Positions 22,882 through 25,987 of a DNA stretch of 25,987 nt are shown piece by piece (the first letter of the stretch is position 1; each line of letters starts with the position of its first letter). The stretch comes from an uncultured Oscillospiraceae bacterium. GTDB lineage: Bacteria; Bacillota_A; Clostridia; Oscillospirales; Oscillospiraceae. A program made the translations under genes and the position numbers. Under the pieces are notes generated by a model, which did not search any database, was not told the origin of the DNA, and saw nothing but the letters and a program-made list of their open reading frames with translations. The stretch lies in assembly GCA_900754605.1 (NCBI GenBank), contig CAAEDK010000285.1, positions 1 through 25,987 of the forward strand, read 5' to 3'.

Positions 22882-24747
22882 ATGGCCCAACACAGCCATC
22901 CCCCGCGCCGTGTGGCGCAGAGCCCGAAGCAGAATACTTTCTTCGGCGGCGCCGCCGTACTGGCGGCTGGGATCCTGGTGGTCAAGCTGATCGGTCTGTT
23001 CTATAAGATCCCGCTGCTCAATATCATCGGCGAGCAAGGAACTGCCGATTTCGGCAACGCCTACAACATTTATGCCGTGCTGCTCACGATTTCCACTGCT
23101 GGACTGCCAGTGGCGGTATCTAAGCTGGTCAGTGAAGCCAACGCCCTTGGCCGTCAGAATCAGGTCCGGCGCACCTTCCGGCTGGCTATGGCCCTGTTTT
23201 TGACCCTTGGCGTGCTGTCTTTTCTGATCATGTTCTTCTGTGCCGACCAACTGGCCGGCCTGATGCACGACAGTATGGCGGCCCCGGGCATCAAGGCCCT
23301 GGCCCCGGCGGTGATCTGTGTTGGCTGTCTGTCCGCCTTCCGCGGCTATGCCCAAGGACATGGCCGTATGACACCCACTGCGGTATCCCAGATCATAGAA
23401 GCCCTATGTAAGCTGACGGTAGGGCTGGGACTTGCCTACTGGCTGGTGAAAAAGGGCGCAGATGCCAGCCATGCCGCTGCCGGTGCCATCACCGGCGTAA
23501 CGGTAGGCACTATTGTGGCCTTGGCCTATATGCTGATGAATTTTCTCATCACCCGCAGGCGTGAGGGAAGCCTGTCCGACGACCATCCGGACGATTCTCC
23601 CACAATCCTGAAAAATCTGTTGATGATTGCAGTGCCCATTACGATCAGCTCCTCCATGGTTGGCATCGTTACAGTGATCGACAGTTCCCTGGTCCAGGGA
23701 CAGCTTCAGCGGGCTCTGCTGGAAAATCCAGACACCTGGTCCCTGTACCAGGGGATCGTGGACTTCACCGATCTGGAGCAGGCCCTGAAAGCATGGAAAT
23801 CCGCTCTTCCTCAGGGCGGAACGGTCAGCATGGCACTTCTGGAGCATAGCATGGCTGGACAGGGCGGTCAGGCAGAGGCAGCCATAGCCCTACACACCAC
23901 GCTGGAAGGCATCAGCCGTACGCTTTACGGCAACTATAATGGCGCGCTGAATATCTATAATCTGCCTACCTCCCTGATGGCTGCGGTGACTGCGGCGGTG
24001 ATCCCCGCTGTCTCTGGTGCGCTGGCTCGTCGGGACCGCCGGGGTGCAGGGCGGATCACCGGATCTGCTCTGCGGATTACGGCCCTTGTGGCCTGTCCTA
24101 TGGCAGTGGGATTGTATGTGCTGGGGAAACCCATCATGGCTCTGATTTTCCCAAGCCTGAACGCAGATCTGGCCGGTCCCCTGCTGTCCACCCTGGGTCT
24201 GGCCACCCTGTTTGTATGCATGATGCTGGTGTGCAACTCCATCCTGCAAGCCCACGGCTTTGTCAACCTTCCGGTGGCCATCATGCTGCTGGGCGGAGTG
24301 GTGAAGATCTTTACCAACTACCATGTTGTGGTCGTACCCAGTATGGGGATCTATGGGGCCCCTATGGGCAATATTCTGTGCTTTGCCCTGTGTATGGTAC
24401 TGGATTTGGTCGTCATCGCCCGGGTGATTCCCCGGCGTCCTTCCTATTTCCAGGTGTTTGCTAAGCCGGCAGCCGCCTCTGCCCTGATGGGTCTGGGTGC
24501 TTGGGCGGTGTACGGACTGCTTTCCAAGGGGCTGATGGCCGCCGGGAAGTTGTGTGAGCTGGATCAGGCTACTCAAGAGATTTTGGGGCTGAGCCGAACG
24601 GGCAATGGCCTGGCGGTTGCCTGTGCCATTCTAGTCGCGGTGGCTGTGTACGGCATTTTAGTCATCGCCCTGCGGGCCATTACCCGTGAAGACCTGTCTC
24701 TTATGCCAAAAGGGGAAAAAATAGCTCGGATTCTGCATCTTTCCTAG
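22882..24747 (+). CDS. SpoVB/MurJ-like polysaccharide flippase (MOP family)
   Basis: This 621-residue polytopic membrane protein belongs to the polysaccharide-transporter branch of the MOP superfamily (SpoVB, YabM, MurJ), which moves lipid-linked cell-wall or spore-cortex precursors across the membrane. About 14 hydrophobic segments are visible, with family motifs such as GLFYKIPLLNIIG near 38-50, GLPVAVSKLVSE and the GYAQGHGRMTPTAVSQIIE segment (about 155-173). A large hydrophilic insertion (about 270-345) separates the two halves and is longer than in Bacillus YabM. ATG 22882 has AAAGGAGG 7 bases upstream. MazG and HU genes follow, as in the spoVT-yabM-yabN region of spore formers, so a sporulation role is likely but housekeeping lipid II transport is not excluded. 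Confidence 0.87.
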   Translation: MAQHSHPPRRVAQSPKQNTFFGGAAVLAAGILVVKLIGLFYKIPLLNIIGEQGTADFGNAYNIYAVLLTISTAGLPVAVSKLVSEANALGRQNQVRRTFRLAMALFLTLGVLSFLIMFFCADQLAGLMHDSMAAPGIKALAPAVICVGCLSAFRGYAQGHGRMTPTAVSQIIEALCKLTVGLGLAYWLVKKGADASHAAAGAITGVTVGTIVALAYMLMNFLITRRREGSLSDDHPDDSPTILKNLLMIAVPITISSSMVGIVTVIDSSLVQGQLQRALLENPDTWSLYQGIVDFTDLEQALKAWKSALPQGGTVSMALLEHSMAGQGGQAEAAIALHTTLEGISRTLYGNYNGALNIYNLPTSLMAAVTAAVIPAVSGALARRDRRGAGRITGSALRITALVACPMAVGLYVLGKPIMALIFPSLNADLAGPLLSTLGLATLFVCMMLVCNSILQAHGFVNLPVAIMLLGGVVKIFTNYHVVVVPSMGIYGAPMGNILCFALCMVLDLVVIARVIPRRPSYFQVFAKPAAASALMGLGAWAVYGLLSKGLMAAGKLCELDQATQEILGLSRTGNGLAVACAILVAVAVYGILVIALRAITREDLSLMPKGEKIARILHLS

Positions 24748-24785
24748 AAAAGACGCAAAAAATATCTTGCGAAGGGAGCGAGATT

Positions 24786-25580
24786 GTGGTAAATTTTCAA
24801 TACATGGATTCCTATGGTATGGAGGATCTGCTGCGCATCATGGAACTGCTCCGGGCGCCTGGGGGCTGCCCCTGGGATCAGGAGCAAACCCATCAGAGCA
24901 TCCGCCGGAATATGCTGGAAGAAGCTTATGAGGCAGTGGAAGCCATCGATGAGGACGACCCGGAGCACTTGAAGGAAGAACTGGGCGACGTCCTGCTCCA
25001 AGTGGTATTCCACGCCTGTATGGCAGAAGAAGATGGGTTGTTCACCTTTCACGATGTGGTGGATGGCGTGGCAAAGAAAATGGTGTTCCGCCACCCTCAT
25101 GTCTTTGGGGAAGTACAGGCAGAGGACTCCGCCCAAGCCTTGGACACGTGGGACGCTCAGAAGCGGGAGGAAAAATCCCAACGCACCGCCTCAGATACGC
25201 TGGAGGCAGTGGCCCGCTCTCTGCCCGCCCTGATTCGTGCAGAAAAAGTTCAGAGCAAGGCCGCCAAGGCCGGCTTTGACTGGCCGGATCAAGGCCCTGC
25301 CCTGGACAAGCTTGCGGAAGAGGTGGACGAGTTCCGCCGCGCCGCCTGCGGAGACGGCGATCCAGAGGAAGAGTTGGGAGACCTTCTATTCGCCGCAGTA
25401 AAAGCTGGGCGTTTTCTTGGGCTGGACAGCGAGCAGGCCCTCACACGGGCTTGTGATAAATTCATCCACCGCTTCCGTACCGTAGAGGAACTGGCCCAAC
25501 ATCCGCTGGGAGAGTGCACCCTGGAAGAATTGGAGTCCCTTTGGGCTCAGGCCAAGGTACATTCAAAAGATCAAACTTAA
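24786..25580 (+). CDS. mazG: Nucleoside triphosphate pyrophosphohydrolase MazG
   Basis: This 264-residue enzyme hydrolyses (deoxy)nucleoside triphosphates to monophosphates and pyrophosphate, cleaning aberrant nucleotides. GGCPWDQEQTHQSIRRNMLEE opens the first MazG domain, with the metal-binding pattern EExxE (45-49) and EELGD (64-68); a second MazG-like half repeats it as EEVDEF and EEELGD near 190-215. The length matches the two-domain Escherichia coli enzyme and lacks the N-terminal methylase-like domain of Bacillus YabN. The GTG at 24786 is chosen because GGGAG lies 7 bases upstream; ATG 24804 is an alternative. The gene lies 38 bases after the flippase gene and its stop is inside a hairpin. 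Confidence 0.93.
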   Translation: MVNFQYMDSYGMEDLLRIMELLRAPGGCPWDQEQTHQSIRRNMLEEAYEAVEAIDEDDPEHLKEELGDVLLQVVFHACMAEEDGLFTFHDVVDGVAKKMVFRHPHVFGEVQAEDSAQALDTWDAQKREEKSQRTASDTLEAVARSLPALIRAEKVQSKAAKAGFDWPDQGPALDKLAEEVDEFRRAACGDGDPEEELGDLLFAAVKAGRFLGLDSEQALTRACDKFIHRFRTVEELAQHPLGECTLEELESLWAQAKVHSKDQT

Positions 25581-25607
25581 AAGCTGGCATTCGTCCCAGT
25601 TTTAAGT
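25575..25607 (+). repeat. Inverted repeat spanning the mazG stop codon
   Basis: Arms 25575-25587 and 25596-25607 pair over 12 bp with one bulged G. The TAA stop of mazG lies in the 5' arm. No T-run follows, so it is unlikely to be a full terminator; it may separate mRNA segments or protect the upstream message. No clear promoter is visible before the HU gene. Confidence 0.6.
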
Positions 25608-25664
25608 GATATTTCAAAAGACAGGCTGCGAGTGTGGCCGTCGATGTTCTAGGAGGAAGACGAC

Positions 25665-25940
25665 ATGAATAAAACTGAGTTGATTGCCGCTGTGGCAGAA
25701 AAGGCCGATCTGTCCAAAAAGGACGCCGAAGCTGCCATCACTGCCGCTGTGGAGGCCATTACCGGCGCCCTGATCGAAGGTGAAAAAGTCCAACTGGTTG
25801 GCTTCGGCTCCTTCGAGGTCAAGACCCGTGCCGCCCGTGTGGGCCGCAATCCCAAGACCGGAAAGGAGATCCCCATCTCCGAGGCCCGTCTGCCCGTATT
25901 CAAGGCTGGTAAGGCCCTGAAGGACGCGGTGGCGAAGTAA
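25665..25940 (+). CDS. hup: HU-family DNA-binding protein
   Basis: This 91-residue protein is a complete HU-type histone-like protein that bends and compacts DNA as a dimer. The N-terminal helices ([20 protein letters not shown]) are followed by [13 protein letters not shown] and the DNA-binding arm [12 protein letters not shown] with its intercalating proline, then the C-terminal helix [14 protein letters not shown] 25665 has AGGAGG 8 bases upstream. It sits downstream of mazG, as HU does in many Clostridia, where an S4-domain (RqcP/YabO) gene usually follows. No terminator is seen after the stop, so transcription probably continues past the window. Confidence 0.96.
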   Translation: MNKTELIAAVAEKADLSKKDAEAAITAAVEAITGALIEGEKVQLVGFGSFEVKTRAARVGRNPKTGKEIPISEARLPVFKAGKALKDAVAK

Positions 25941-25980
25941 GAACCGGTCGATCCGGAAATGATCCCGGGGCGCCGCCACA

Positions 25981-25987
25981 CTGGAGG
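25981..25987 (+). promoter_or_regulatory. Ribosome site of the next gene at the window edge
   Basis: CTGGAGG ends the window, 41 bases after the HU stop. It has the form of the ribosome sites used here and implies a start codon just outside. By comparison with related gene orders an S4-domain (RqcP/YabO) protein is the likely next product; this cannot be seen. Confidence 0.45.

Overview
The window reads as chromosomal DNA of a spore-forming gut-type Bacillota, most likely Clostridia of the Oscillospiraceae/Flavonifractor-Lawsonibacter kind. This rests on moderately high GC, strong AGGAGG-type ribosome sites, a split two-gene transketolase, a SigK-type sporulation sigma factor with a hydrophobic pro-sequence, a TAXI-type TRAP transporter and a spoVB-like/mazG/HU run resembling the yabM-yabN neighbourhood of other spore formers. 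The genus is inference. I see no transposase, integrase, CRISPR array or rRNA.

Layout. 1-2.3 kb (minus): transketolase C- and N-terminal subunit genes behind a good SigA promoter, then a single-gene tRNA-Leu(CAA) unit. 2.4-5.4 kb (minus): a membrane-anchored LysM-G5-M23 murein hydrolase with a WalR-like box at its start site, then prfB (RF2) without the programmed frameshift. 5.5-9.6 kb (minus): a TRAP operon (TAXI binding lipoprotein, DUF1850 protein, fused permease) whose promoter abuts a perfect 17-bp tandem repeat. 9.6-10.3 kb (minus): sigK. 10.4-14.1 kb: a glycerate module, with a glycerate/2-hydroxyacid dehydrogenase (minus) divergent from a CdaR-type regulator and a glycerate 2-kinase (plus); the two promoters share their -10 region.

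14.1-18.5 kb (minus): a compact operon of OPT-family oligopeptide transporter, a PqqD-like protein, a small single-pass membrane protein and a PepD-type M20 dipeptidase. The PqqD fold has no radical SAM or RiPP partner here, which makes this the best candidate for an undescribed system: peptide uptake, a peptide-binding adaptor and hydrolysis. 18.6-19.9 kb (minus): a CLC antiporter with fluoride-clade-like motifs and a structured leader.

20.1-26 kb (plus): a run of a coiled-coil/zinc-ribbon protein, purine nucleoside phosphorylase, an MtaD-type deaminase, a SpoVB/MurJ-like flippase, MazG and HU. The deaminase and phosphorylase would together convert adenosine or methylthioadenosine to hypoxanthine. 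The window stops on a ribosome-binding site for the next gene.
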